Shown here one piece after another: positions 7,886 through 16,452 of a stretch of DNA of 64,000 bases (within the stretch, counting starts at the first letter, position 1; each line of letters begins with the position of its first letter). A model generated the notes under the pieces. The model worked only from the letters and a program-made list of their open reading frames with translations. It was not told the DNA's origin and searched no databases. This DNA comes from Chloroflexota bacterium (GTDB lineage Bacteria; Chloroflexota; UBA11872; VXOZ01): contig CATQHC010000008.1 in assembly GCA_958295775.1 (NCBI GenBank), forward strand, positions 178,711 to 242,710, given 5' to 3'. The translations under genes were made by a program, and so were the position numbers.

Positions 7886-9115
7886 CTATGTAAGAACCGC
7901 CTGGAGTTGGTCTACGTTGCGTTGCACCTTGGCGATTGCGGCCGCGATGTCGTCCATGGCGCTCCTGTCTGCTAGGAGCGTGGTTTGGCCGATCCAGGCC
8001 GCTTCCTCGTGGCAGAGCCGCTCCGTGACGGGGCACGGTTCGGCGCGAAAACCGCCGATGGCGCCTTTCACTGTGCCGTCGGCCTTATCGAACATGGGAT
8101 TGTCGTAGAGCGGCCACGGATAGCCGCTGGACATGCCAATGCCCTCCGCCCGCACCGCCTCCAGGAATGTCTCGCGGTCCGTGCCAAACTCTTCGGCGTC
8201 AAGTCGCATGGGATAGATGTGGTAACCGTGCTGGGTGACCTCCGGTTCTAGCTGCTGCACAGTGAGACCGAGAATCTCGGTGAGCATGCTGGAGAGATAC
8301 GCCGCGTTTTGGTTGCGCCTTTTGGTATGCTCGTCCAGCCGCTCCAGTTGCGGCAGGCAGACAGCCGCTTGAAACTCGTTCATGGGGTACGCCTGGCCCA
8401 GTTCGTGGTGCTCATACCACGGGCGGCCGTGCTTGCGGCCAAAGCAGGCCAGCGTATAGAAGCAGCGCTCCCAGAGTGTCTCGTTGTCGGTGGTTGCCAG
8501 GCCGCCTTCGCCGCAGGTCATGTTCTTCGCCTGATTGAAGCTGTACGAATTGAGGTCGCCCCAGCCGCCCACCTTCTTGCCCGCCCATTCGGTGCCGTGG
8601 GCGTGGGCGCAATCGACGATGACGGCTAGGTCGTGTGCCTTGGCGATTGCGCCAAGCTCGTCAATCTGCGCGGGATAGCCGCCAAAGTGAACAGGCACAA
8701 TGGCCCGGGTACGCGGCGTGATGGCTGCCGCCACCGCCGCCGGATCGAGACAGAGCGAGTTGGCGTCAACGTCCGCAAAGACCACGTCCGCGCCGACGTA
8801 CATGGGCGCAAAGGCCGTGGCCATGAAGGTGAAGGCCGGGACGATCACCTCGTCGCCGGGACCAATATCAAAGGCGCGCAGGCCGATGTCCAGGCCCGCG
8901 GTGCAGCTTGTCAGCGGGATCCCAAACGCGGCGTCGTGGTATTCGCAGAAGCGCGCGCTGAGTTCCGTCACCATCGTCCCATGAGCCGTGCCGCCCCAAG
9001 TATTGCTCTCCAGCACCTGGTGCAAGAGTTCCTTCTCCCGCTCATCGTGCTGCGGCCAGGAAGGGAACTTCGTCGTACATACAGGCGTACCGCCGCGGAT
9101 TGCGAGCTTCTCCAT
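7886..9115 (-). CDS. DegT/DnrJ/EryC1/StrS family PLP aminotransferase
   Basis: 409 residues from the ATG at 9115, preferred over an upstream start because AGGAGAG precedes it by about 8 bases and MEKLAIRGGTPV is a typical family N-terminus. The PLP lysine is in SFNQAKNMTCGEGG, the aspartate in VDCAHAHG, and PVHFGGYP matches the conserved loop. Such enzymes transfer an amino group to keto-sugars or cyclitols, or act in C-N rearrangements. No nucleotide-sugar genes are adjacent, so the substrate is unknown. AHBA-synthase-like members share this architecture. Confidence 0.9.
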   Translation of the reverse strand: MEKLAIRGGTPVCTTKFPSWPQHDEREKELLHQVLESNTWGGTAHGTMVTELSARFCEYHDAAFGIPLTSCTAGLDIGLRAFDIGPGDEVIVPAFTFMATAFAPMYVGADVVFADVDANSLCLDPAAVAAAITPRTRAIVPVHFGGYPAQIDELGAIAKAHDLAVIVDCAHAHGTEWAGKKVGGWGDLNSYSFNQAKNMTCGEGGLATTDNETLWERCFYTLACFGRKHGRPWYEHHELGQAYPMNEFQAAVCLPQLERLDEHTKRRNQNAAYLSSMLTEILGLTVQQLEPEVTQHGYHIYPMRLDAEEFGTDRETFLEAVRAEGIGMSSGYPWPLYDNPMFDKADGTVKGAIGGFRAEPCPVTERLCHEEAAWIGQTTLLADRSAMDDIAAAIAKVQRNVDQLQAVLT

Positions 9116-9407
9116 TGCGATTTCTCTCCTAGACTTCACCACTCTACTTCAGCGAGCGCGCCGCGTGCTCGCGCAGGGATTCTTGGAGTATGCACCGGGT
9201 TCAGGCTGGTACTGCTCAGTTGGCGGCAAGGACTGTTACATCCCCGCCCTGCGCCCTTATTGTTACCCTATCTTAGCCTATCCGGGCACTGCGCACGAAA
9301 CCACTCTTTACGAGATCTGGAGAGTTGAGTGTAGCGCCCGCGAGGACTACGATAAGAAGTGGCAAATATGTACAATACAAGTTCCTTGCACAGAGGAAAA
9401 ATCCGCC

Positions 9408-10127
9408 ATGACAACCAAAATAGGCTTCATCACCGACGTGCATGGCAATGCGCCGGCGCTGCGGGCCGTGCTGGCGGAACTGAGCCGTGAGGACGACCTA
9501 TGCCACATTTACGGCGCGGGCGACCTCATCGGCATTGGGCCGGACACCAACGAAGTGCTGGACCTGCTGTTCGGAAAGCCTAGCTTCTCAAGTGTCGCAG
9601 GCAACCATGAGGACTGCATTTTGGCGCTGTTGGCCGGTGAAGTGCCAAACAGCCCGCCGGGAATGGAAGAACATCACCAGTGGGTTGCAAATGAACTTGA
9701 CCGCCGCTTCGTGCCGCAGTTAACAGCTCTGCCCCGCATGCTGTCGCCGCAACATGGCGACCTGGAACTCTTCATCGCTCACTACCACCTCAACGCAGAG
9801 CAAGAGCTCATGCCGATAGACCCGGAGCCCACTTTAGGCAAGCTGGAGGCGCACTACGCAGAGAGTTCTGCAAGTGCGATCCTCACGGGCCACCATCATG
9901 ACGGCCACTTCTTTGCAAGGCCGGGGCGCACATTCTTGAATCCTGGCGCACTCGGCTGCGGTACACATCCCGCGGCGCGGTACGCCGTGCTAACACTCGG
10001 GGAAGAAGGCATTGGCGTCGAACGGCGCGAAGTGGCGTACGATTGGGAGCGTTTTCTCCATTCGTACCGTGAGCGTAACGTGCCGGGTGGAGAGTTCATT
10101 TTGGAACGCGTATTCGGACAGGCGTGA
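9408..10127 (+). CDS. Calcineurin-like metallophosphoesterase
   Basis: 239 residues from ATG 9408, which follows AGAGGAAAA. The dimetal motifs appear in order: DVHGN near residue 9, GDLIGIGPD near 43, GNHED near 69 and GHHHDGHF near 165. The last gives the paired histidines of the YfcE/MJ0936-like phosphodiesterase group. There is no signal peptide, so it is cytosolic. The substrate cannot be told from sequence; known relatives act on phosphodiesters or phosphoproteins. It stands alone, with a repeat downstream and a minus-strand gene upstream. Confidence 0.88.
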   Translation: MTTKIGFITDVHGNAPALRAVLAELSREDDLCHIYGAGDLIGIGPDTNEVLDLLFGKPSFSSVAGNHEDCILALLAGEVPNSPPGMEEHHQWVANELDRRFVPQLTALPRMLSPQHGDLELFIAHYHLNAEQELMPIDPEPTLGKLEAHYAESSASAILTGHHHDGHFFARPGRTFLNPGALGCGTHPAARYAVLTLGEEGIGVERREVAYDWERFLHSYRERNVPGGEFILERVFGQA

Positions 10128-10144
10128 GAGTGCGAAGGGCAAAG

Positions 10145-10180
10145 TTAAGCTGGACTCCCGCTCTCGCGGGGAGTGACGGA
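10145..10180. repeat. REP-like GACTCCCGCT repeat
   Basis: TGGACTCCCGCTCTCGCGGGGAGTGACGG is an imperfect hairpin of the family whose tail GGAATGACGG or GGAGTGACGG recurs at 4284, 13660 and 35770. It lies between the phosphoesterase gene and fumC. Confidence 0.65.
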
Positions 10181-10308
10181 CGCCGACGTGTCAGGTTGAC
10201 GAGCGAAAGTGACGGGCGGCGTATCGGCTATTTGCATGAAGTGAACTGTCGCGTCGAGCAAGCCGGTCGTAAAATGTAAACGGAATTTGACGGACGAAAG
10301 GACCGCAT

Positions 10309-11724
10309 ATGGCAAATGAAGAAACCCGCACCGAGCGGGATTCGATGGGCGAGATGGAAGTACCCGCCGACGCCTACTATGGCGCTTCCACGCAGCGGGC
10401 GGTGCTGAATTTTCCCATCAGCGACCTGCGCTTTCCGCGCCGGTTCATTCAAGCGCTTGGTCTGATCAAGCAAAAGGCCGCGGAGGCGAATCAAGAGCTC
10501 GGCCTCTTGGACGACAAGCTGGCCGGCGCCATTATCCAGGCAGCGCAGGAAGTGGTGGACGGAACGCTGGATGCGGAATTCGTCATAGACATCTTCCAGA
10601 CTGGCTCCGGCACCTCGACAAATATGAATGCCAACGAGGTTATCGCCAATCGCGCGGCGGAGATTCTCGGCGAAGCGCGCGGCTCTCGCACCGTGCATCC
10701 GAACGATCATGTGAATGTCTGTCAGTCTTCCAACGATGTGATTCCGGCGGCGATGCATCTGTCGGCGCTCCTGGGCATCCGCGAAGACCTAATCCCGGCA
10801 TTGGCACACTTGCAGCGCGCATTAGTAGCCAAGTCTGAAGAATTCATGCCCATCATCAAGACCGGGCGTACGCATTTGCAGGACGCCACGCCCATCCGCC
10901 TGGGGCAGGAATTTCAGGGTTACGCCGGCCAGATCGAACGGGCCGTCAAGCACTTGCGCCACGCCGAGGACTGGTTGGGCGAACTGGCGCTGGGCGGCAC
11001 AGCGGTGGGCACCGGCATCAATGCCCATCCCCAGTTTGCGCGTCTCGTCTGCGCCAAGTTACGCGCCGCGACGGGTTATCACATTCGCGAGACCGAGAAC
11101 CACTTCCAGGCCCAGAGCGCCATTGACACGCTGGTGATGACGAGCGGCATGCTCAATACCGTGGCCTTGGCGTTGCTCAAGATCGCCAACGACATCCGCT
11201 GGCTGGGATCGGGTCCCCGCGCGGGGCTTGGCGAACTGCTGCTGCCGGAAGTGCAGCCGGGGAGCAGCATCATGCCCGGCAAGGTGAATCCGGTCATTCC
11301 CGAATCGGTGATCCAGGTCTGCGCGCAGGCCATGGGCAATCACCATGTGGTGACCATTTCCGGCCAGTGGGGATTCTTCGAGCTGAATACCATGCTGCCG
11401 GTAGCGGCGTATAACGTGCTGCGGCCGCTGGGTCTGCTCAGCAACGCGGCGGCGAACTTTGCCGACCAGTGCGTAAGCGGCATCCAGGCAACGGAACAAG
11501 GCCCCGCCACCGTGGAGCGCGGCCTTATGACCGCCACGGCCTTGGCGCCGCTCGTGGGCTACGACCTGGCGGCCACGATCGCCAAGACCGCCTACGCTAA
11601 GAATAAGACGGTCCGTGAAGTCGCCAGGGCACTCACCGACCTGACCGACGCGCAATTGGATGAAGCGCTCGACCCGGCAAAGATGGTGCAGCCCGGTCTG
11701 AGCGGTATCGCGGCGGGGGGATAG
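10309..11724 (+). CDS. fumC: Fumarate hydratase, class II
   Basis: 471 residues, full length for class II fumarase, the Fe-S-independent enzyme interconverting fumarate and malate in the TCA cycle. The superfamily signature GSSIMPGKVNP, at about residues 322-332, carries the catalytic serine loop. TGSGTSTNMNANEV and TGRTHLQDATP are the other active-site blocks. The start ATG follows GAAAGGACC. The protein is slightly longer at the C-terminus than E. coli FumC but not otherwise unusual. Aspartase is the nearest alternative; its residues at these sites cannot be fully separated by eye. Confidence 0.93.
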   Translation: MANEETRTERDSMGEMEVPADAYYGASTQRAVLNFPISDLRFPRRFIQALGLIKQKAAEANQELGLLDDKLAGAIIQAAQEVVDGTLDAEFVIDIFQTGSGTSTNMNANEVIANRAAEILGEARGSRTVHPNDHVNVCQSSNDVIPAAMHLSALLGIREDLIPALAHLQRALVAKSEEFMPIIKTGRTHLQDATPIRLGQEFQGYAGQIERAVKHLRHAEDWLGELALGGTAVGTGINAHPQFARLVCAKLRAATGYHIRETENHFQAQSAIDTLVMTSGMLNTVALALLKIANDIRWLGSGPRAGLGELLLPEVQPGSSIMPGKVNPVIPESVIQVCAQAMGNHHVVTISGQWGFFELNTMLPVAAYNVLRPLGLLSNAAANFADQCVSGIQATEQGPATVERGLMTATALAPLVGYDLAATIAKTAYAKNKTVREVARALTDLTDAQLDEALDPAKMVQPGLSGIAAGG

Positions 11725-11828
11725 TATAGAGATACACAGATCCTAGCCACGTCGCAAAGACATGGTGGTACGTTGCAGATAGGGTAGTGCCGTCAGTGAG
11801 GAAGAGTTCCGCTGGAGGACTATCACTG

Positions 11829-12134
11829 ATGACTGCCGACGGTATCAAGGTAGGAATGACCCCTTCGCATCCGGGGGAGTTCATCCGTGCGGAGATCATC
11901 GAGCTATTGGGTCTGAACGTGGCCAAGGCCGCCGGCATCCTGGGTGTCCGGCGCGCCACGCTGTCAGACTCGCTGAACGGCAACGCGGCGCTGTCACCCG
12001 AAATGGCGCTGCGGATCGAGAAGGCGTTTGGCGTTAGCATGGACATGCTGTTGCGCATGCAGGCCTGGTATGATGCCGCGCAGATGCGCGCCCGGGCAGA
12101 TGCGATCAGAGTTGAGCGTTATCAGCCCGCTTGA
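11829..12134 (+). CDS. higA: HigA-type helix-turn-helix antitoxin, orphan
   Basis: About 101 residues from ATG 11829, which follows TGGAGGACT. The opening MTPSHPGEFIRAEII (second in-frame ATG at 11856) and the XRE helix-turn-helix NVAKAAGILGVRRATLSDSL are typical of the HigA family. In HigBA systems the antitoxin binds its own promoter and neutralises an mRNA-cleaving HigB. There is no room for HigB between fumC (ends 11724) and this gene, and none follows. It is therefore an orphan antitoxin or a regulator that lost its toxin. Confidence 0.88.
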   Translation: MTADGIKVGMTPSHPGEFIRAEIIELLGLNVAKAAGILGVRRATLSDSLNGNAALSPEMALRIEKAFGVSMDMLLRMQAWYDAAQMRARADAIRVERYQPA

Positions 12135-12320
12135 GCCGGCTTCTTTCTACCTTGCGACAGCGCGGGTGTACCCCATTACGCAACGAGGCGGCCCAGCGTT
12201 TCGATTCACGCTGGGCCGCCTCGCTTCTTCCGGCTAGAGGTTCTCTATCCCTGCGGGGAGGGCAAACCGCAGGATGTACGGGCCTAAAGTGCCACCACTC
12301 TGTCGGTGTAAGCGAGACCT

Positions 12321-12512
12321 CTAGCTTGAGTACACCCCTGCGGGGAGGGATACCAGCAGGATGACAGCGAACCAGAGCACTAGCACGAGGATGGCAATAC
12401 CAATGCGACGCACGATAGGATGACGATTCGGCATCACCATGACAACGCCAGCGCCGAACGGTACACCGCAGAGCAGTGCTACGGTTAACAGTGAATTCGC
12501 AAAGATAGGCAT
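12321..12512 (-). CDS. Small two-helix membrane protein
   Basis: 63 residues from the ATG at 12512, which has GGAGGGAAAGAC immediately upstream, a strong reason to prefer it over longer frames. Two hydrophobic segments (about 4-24 and 36-57) flank a basic loop, NRHPIVRR. It starts 13 bases after the stop of the secreted protein gene at 12526-13137, so the two probably share a transcript. No family is recognised. Confidence 0.6.
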   Translation of the reverse strand: MPIFANSLLTVALLCGVPFGAGVVMVMPNRHPIVRRIGIAILVLVLWFAVILLVSLPAGVYSS

Positions 12513-12525
12513 GTCTTTCCCTCCG

Positions 12526-13137
12526 TCAATCGTGATCCCAGTCTTTGCCGCCATCAGCGTACTGGTACTTCCGTATCCATGGGTAATTGTGTTTGACACA
12601 ATTGTCCGCCCCAAGACAGAATCTGAAATGACCCTGGGCATAGTCTGAATGTACCCAATCCCCTTGCCCTCCAGATTCTCTGGTACGCCTATGTTCTACA
12701 AACTCCCAAAAAAGCCAGTGTACCTGTCCTGATGGATCGAACGAAGGGTCAATTGTAATCTGCGTTCCATCCCAACACCACGCAGTGTCAGACTGATAGG
12801 TCCACAGCTTATTCCCAAGTAGGTTGTAGGCTATTCGCTTGCGGGAGTGTGTGTCGCAGAGCTGCGATTGCATTGAGTTGGGTTGACCCACGCTCTCTTG
12901 TTCCGAACTGATCGACGCCACCGTGAGGAAGTCAATGACTGCCTGCTGCGCCGCTGGCGCCAACTGGGAGAACGCCTGCCGCGGGTCGTCCGCCGCTTCC
13001 AATTCTTCTATGACCCCCTGCGTGACAGTGGGATCAGCGTAGTCGGGGGTATCTGCGGCGTAGGCAACGCCGGAGGTACAGGCGAGAGCAAGAAGCAGCC
13101 CGACTGCCATTCCAACGAGTCTTGAATGCGTAAACAT
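12526..13137 (-). CDS. Secreted protein of unknown function with aromatic/Cys C-terminal domain
   Basis: 203 residues from ATG 13137, which follows AAGGAGG at ideal spacing. A Sec signal peptide covers residues 1-28 (VGLLLALACTSGVAYA-A). The mature N-terminus is an acidic helical segment rich in Ala and Glu. The C-terminal part is rich in Trp, His, Tyr and Cys (QLCDTHSRKR, DTAWCWDGTQI, VHWLFWEF, FCLGADNC), suggesting a disulfide-stabilised extracellular fold. It lies upstream of a 63-residue membrane protein. I recognise no family. Confidence 0.8.
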   Translation of the reverse strand: MFTHSRLVGMAVGLLLALACTSGVAYAADTPDYADPTVTQGVIEELEAADDPRQAFSQLAPAAQQAVIDFLTVASISSEQESVGQPNSMQSQLCDTHSRKRIAYNLLGNKLWTYQSDTAWCWDGTQITIDPSFDPSGQVHWLFWEFVEHRRTRESGGQGDWVHSDYAQGHFRFCLGADNCVKHNYPWIRKYQYADGGKDWDHD

Positions 13138-13408
13138 GACCAAGCCTCCTTGTAACGATACAGCGAACACATCTTGCCCTCCACGTTCAATCTATCACAG
13201 GCTGGCGCGTGTCCAACCGTTAAATGGCAGATTCTTAGGAGACGTTAAGGTTTGTGTTTGCAAATTTTAAGGGAGAGACTAGCAAATATTAAGGTAGCGT
13301 GGGCGTATACCCTGCGCCCGCTGCCGTCATTTTCGCGCACGGCCTGCCCCAACCTCCAATGTTGTCGCACTAAGATCAAGGCGGGACACTCATTGGGCGT
13401 GCACTTCT

Positions 13409-13441
13409 CCCTCTCCCTGGGGAGAGGGCCGGGGTGAGGGG
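13409..13441. repeat. Dispersed GAGAGGG/GTGAGGG palindromic repeat
   Basis: CTCCCTCTCCCTGGGGAGAGGG followed by CCGGGGTGAGGG is a full copy of the dispersed palindrome. Bases 13138-13720, between the divergent genes, otherwise hold the unrelated palindrome at 13505-13523 and an REP-like copy near 13650. Confidence 0.8.
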
Positions 13442-13504
13442 AAACTTCAGCGTTGCGGCAGTGAAGAGAACATTCAACTACAGAACAACGTGCCGACTGG
13501 CGGA

Positions 13505-13523
13505 CGCAGGTTGCAAACCTGCG
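13505..13523. repeat. Dispersed palindrome (CGCAGGTTTGCAACCTGCG type)
   Basis: CGCAGGTTGCAAACCTGCG followed by CTACCGG. A structurally related copy, GCGGGGGACAAGCCCCCGC followed by GCTACGG, is at 37714-37732. The shared GC(G)CTACxGG flank suggests one family with different arms. Confidence 0.6.
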
Positions 13524-13720
13524 CTACCGGGGACGTGAGGCGTGGTATTCATTGCCATTGTGTTTAATGCGACAGCATTGCCCCATATCTCCTGACACTA
13601 CACTCCGTCCCAGGCGAGGGAGAAACTCCCGTGCTACATTTGGGAGTGAACCCCGCTTTCGTGGGAGTGACGGAAGGAACAGTTGAAGTGTCTAGCAGAG
13701 TGAGGAGGCGTTTCTATACC

Positions 13721-14884
13721 ATGGCCTACTACGACGACTGGCCCGTTCTCGGCATCGAGGACGTGAATCCGCGGCAGCAGCGCTTGTACGAGCAGTACGA
13801 GGACTACCTGCTCCACTACATCAAGCAGCTTTACGACGCGCGGGAACGCTACTGGAACCGGGACTTCTCCGGCCTGGATGCCTACGTGCATTCGGTGGAG
13901 CCTAACCGGCAGCACTTCCTGGATAGCCTGGGCGGTTGGCCGTGGGAGCGGCACGACATGCACCTGCGCATCGAGCCGCTGGCGACCACCGCGGACTTTC
14001 GCGTCGAGCGCGTGTACTATCGCGTGTTCGAAGGCGTGGAAAGCGATGCGCTTCTCCTGACCCCGCTTGGCAAAGGGCCGTTTCCCGGACTGGTCTTGCA
14101 GATCGGTATCTACGGCGTACCGGAAGTCGCCTGCGGCTTCACCGCTGACGAGCATGCCGGCAAGGACAGCACCTACCACCGCATCGGCGGACGGCTGGCG
14201 AGGCACGGCTATACCGTGCTCGCCACGCGCATGGTGACGGGATTTGAGCCGGAGACGCTGGCCGGACGGTTTGCCCCGAAGCTGCAGGAGCTCAAGAGCG
14301 CGCAACCCCACGCCCGCATGTACCTCAACCGCCTCTGTCGCACTATCGGCATGGACCTCTTTGGCGTGGAGATGTTCGCTCTCTCGCGCGGCGTGGACCT
14401 GCTGGAGAGTCTGCCGCAGGTGAATAGCGGCCGTATCGGCTTCTACGGCAAGTCGCAGGGCGGGCAGTCGGGGCTCTGGCTCGGCGCCTTGGATACCCGC
14501 TTGCAGGCCGTGGTGAGCACGGCGTGGTTCAACGAGCGCTACCAGAAGCAGGTGATCCCCTCCGAACACTACCGCCCGTTCGCTCTCACCGCGGAGGAGG
14601 ACAAGATCTACCCCCACCTGCATGAATTCGCCGACAGCGATATTGCCTCGCTGATCTGCCCGCGCGCTTTCATGGTGGAGGAAGGCAAGCACGACGGGGC
14701 CGTGTACTGGGAATTAGCGGAGCAGGCGTTTGCCGAGGTCAAGGCGGTATACGAGCGGCTCGGCATCGGCGAGAAGTGCGACATCCACGTCCACGAGGGC
14801 GGCCACGAAGTGGAGCCGGAAGAAGATACGGCGCGCATGCACTCGGTGCAGTTCTTAGACCGCTGGCTGAAACGGGAAACGTAG
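13721..14884 (+). CDS. Alpha/beta hydrolase (acetyl-xylan-esterase/dienelactone-hydrolase-like)
   Basis: 387 residues from ATG 13721, preceded by GAGGAGGCG; upstream in-frame sequence is repeat DNA. The nucleophile elbow GFYGKSQGGQSG carries the GxSxG serine at about residue 248. A late acidic region (FMVEEGKHDGAVYW) and H in HEGGHEVEPE are plausible acid and histidine of the triad. The large N-terminal helical part (about 1-100) resembles the cap region of ABhydrolase-7/abhydrolase-lipoprotein-type esterases. There is no signal peptide. The substrate is unknown; catabolic neighbours suggest a carbohydrate ester. Confidence 0.82.
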   Translation: MAYYDDWPVLGIEDVNPRQQRLYEQYEDYLLHYIKQLYDARERYWNRDFSGLDAYVHSVEPNRQHFLDSLGGWPWERHDMHLRIEPLATTADFRVERVYYRVFEGVESDALLLTPLGKGPFPGLVLQIGIYGVPEVACGFTADEHAGKDSTYHRIGGRLARHGYTVLATRMVTGFEPETLAGRFAPKLQELKSAQPHARMYLNRLCRTIGMDLFGVEMFALSRGVDLLESLPQVNSGRIGFYGKSQGGQSGLWLGALDTRLQAVVSTAWFNERYQKQVIPSEHYRPFALTAEEDKIYPHLHEFADSDIASLICPRAFMVEEGKHDGAVYWELAEQAFAEVKAVYERLGIGEKCDIHVHEGGHEVEPEEDTARMHSVQFLDRWLKRET

Positions 14885-14963
14885 CGCTAGCAGGGGCACG
14901 CCATTGACTGCTTGAGCGGATTGTACCGAACCTGCGCGGAAACCCCTCTAACGCAGAATTGCG

Positions 14964-15722
14964 CTATTCTCCATTGCCCGCAGGCGCAGGCCGGATGAGT
15001 TTTCGCTGTCCGACATCCGCTAGCGACGTGGCTTCTTGGTACGAGACGATGAAGGCCTGGCGCACGTGGTCGGTGCTGTTGCCCTTGGAGTGGTGCCAGA
15101 GCAGGCCGTGGAAGAGCAGCATCGAACCGGCCGGCAGCGGGACGGGAATGGCGTGCTCGTTGGCGTACTCCTCAGGGGTGAGCTTGCGCACGCAGGCCCC
15201 ATAGTCCATGACTTCGTAGTCCTGCAGTCCCCAGCGGTGGCTACCCGGCACCACCCACATACAGCCGTTGGCTTCGTTGGCGTCCTGAAGCGGTACCCAG
15301 ATAGACATGCGCGTTTGGCTGAACGACTTGGGGTCGTCGGGCCGCGTGTAGAAGGCCTCGTCCTGGTGCCAGTGGCAGACGATGTCGGAGTGGGGCACCT
15401 TGGAGACGAGTTTTGCGGAGTGAATGGCGATGCCGGGGTGCACAATATCCTCGATCAGGGACAGGATTCGTTCGTCGCGGGCAAAGCTGCTGATGAGTTC
15501 CGAGCGGAGCCCTAGCTGAAAAATCCAACCCGGCCGGTTTGCGGCAGTGTCGCCGTGCTCCGGCATGAGGCGCTCGATTTCGTCGTTGATGCCCGTCACG
15601 TCTTCCGGAGGAAACACGTTGTCGAGGATGACAAACCCCTGCTCGTCGTAGGCCTGAAGCTCCGCCGCACTCAATTTGCGTAACTGCTGCAAGTCAGCTT
15701 CTAGGGGCGTCGCCTGCGCCAT
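14964..15722 (-). CDS. Phytanoyl-CoA dioxygenase (PhyH) family protein
   Basis: 252-residue Fe(II)/2-oxoglutarate-dependent oxygenase of the PhyH family. The metal triad is visible as HQD in CHWHQDEAFY (about residue 129-131) and the distal histidine in LLWHHSKGNS (about 211). A 2-oxoglutarate-binding arginine is likely in VRQAF. The start ATG follows AAAGGACGAG. Family members hydroxylate varied small molecules; bacterial catabolic versions are numerous and their substrates rarely known. No neighbouring gene specifies a substrate. Confidence 0.9.
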   Translation of the reverse strand: MAQATPLEADLQQLRKLSAAELQAYDEQGFVILDNVFPPEDVTGINDEIERLMPEHGDTAANRPGWIFQLGLRSELISSFARDERILSLIEDIVHPGIAIHSAKLVSKVPHSDIVCHWHQDEAFYTRPDDPKSFSQTRMSIWVPLQDANEANGCMWVVPGSHRWGLQDYEVMDYGACVRKLTPEEYANEHAIPVPLPAGSMLLFHGLLWHHSKGNSTDHVRQAFIVSYQEATSLADVGQRKLIRPAPAGNGE

Positions 15723-16452
15723 GTCGCTCGTCCTTTGTGATGCTGATCGGCGTTCTCCGCCACATACTTGCCAGGGCTGGGAGCTTTTGTACGCAGCCAG
15801 ACTTCCTCAAACTAGCTGCGTATCGCCGGCGATCTTGAGCCACCGCTAGCGGCAGGGACGCATACCACCCTTGTCTACGCAACATTATACGGTATTGCCA
15901 AGATTCTTTGCACCAGATGTTGCGCTTTCGCCGCCTTCACGAATGTCTACGTATGCCTACCTACCTTGTGCAAGAGCGGGGAACCCGCCACCGGTTCTCC
16001 GCTCTTGTGCGTCTTGGTCAAGCGCTGCGTAGTTAGGGTTCTTTGCGGCTGGGCTGCAGAAGGATCGCAGGCACTTACCCGCTGGTTTGGGTAGGGGCAG
16101 TTACCCTTCGCAGTCGCGTAAAGGTCAATGCGGTTTCGGAAACTTGTACTCGCTCAACCACTCATACGCTGTACGTGACGCATTGTATTGGCCGGTCCTG
16201 ATGGAGGAAATTGGGAAGTCCGGCAATTCAATTGACACCACACAGCTTTCACCTACCTGCCAATTGACGCCCGCTAAGAAACCAAAGCCCAGAATCTCCA
16301 CGACTCTTTCATACCGAGAGCCGCCGCCCTATCCTAGGAAACTCGCAGGACAGCCACCAGTTGCTTGAGCACAGCTATCTTAGAGTGGCAAACCTGCGCA
16401 CGGAATCAATACAAAGCAGGCGCTATCAAGCCGCCTCTATTGAGACGCCCAA
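15723..16452. other. Long intergenic region with one strong hairpin
   Basis: No frame here has a ribosome site, recognisable family or convincing composition; a 93-codon plus-strand frame at 16087-16368 looks spurious. A 15-bp stem with one G-T pair (CAAGAGCGGGGAACC against GGTTCTCCGCTCTTG, 7-base loop) lies at 15971-16007. Neither side has a T-tract, so it is more likely a repeat or a structured leader of the PhyH gene than an intrinsic terminator. Confidence 0.5.

Noticed and set aside
13631..13720. Upstream extension of the alpha/beta hydrolase start
   Set aside because: The added residues are encoded by an REP-like repeat, and a ribosome site precedes ATG 13721.
13634..14692. Long antisense frame of 352 codons over the alpha/beta hydrolase gene
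   Set aside because: The plus-strand gene has a GxSxG site and ribosome site; the antisense frame is a high-GC shadow with no family features.
15971..16007. Strong hairpin as an intrinsic terminator
   Set aside because: No T-tract on either side and no gene end close to it.
16087..16368. 93-codon plus frame in the long spacer
   Set aside because: No ribosome site, biased composition near the end and no recognisable similarity.
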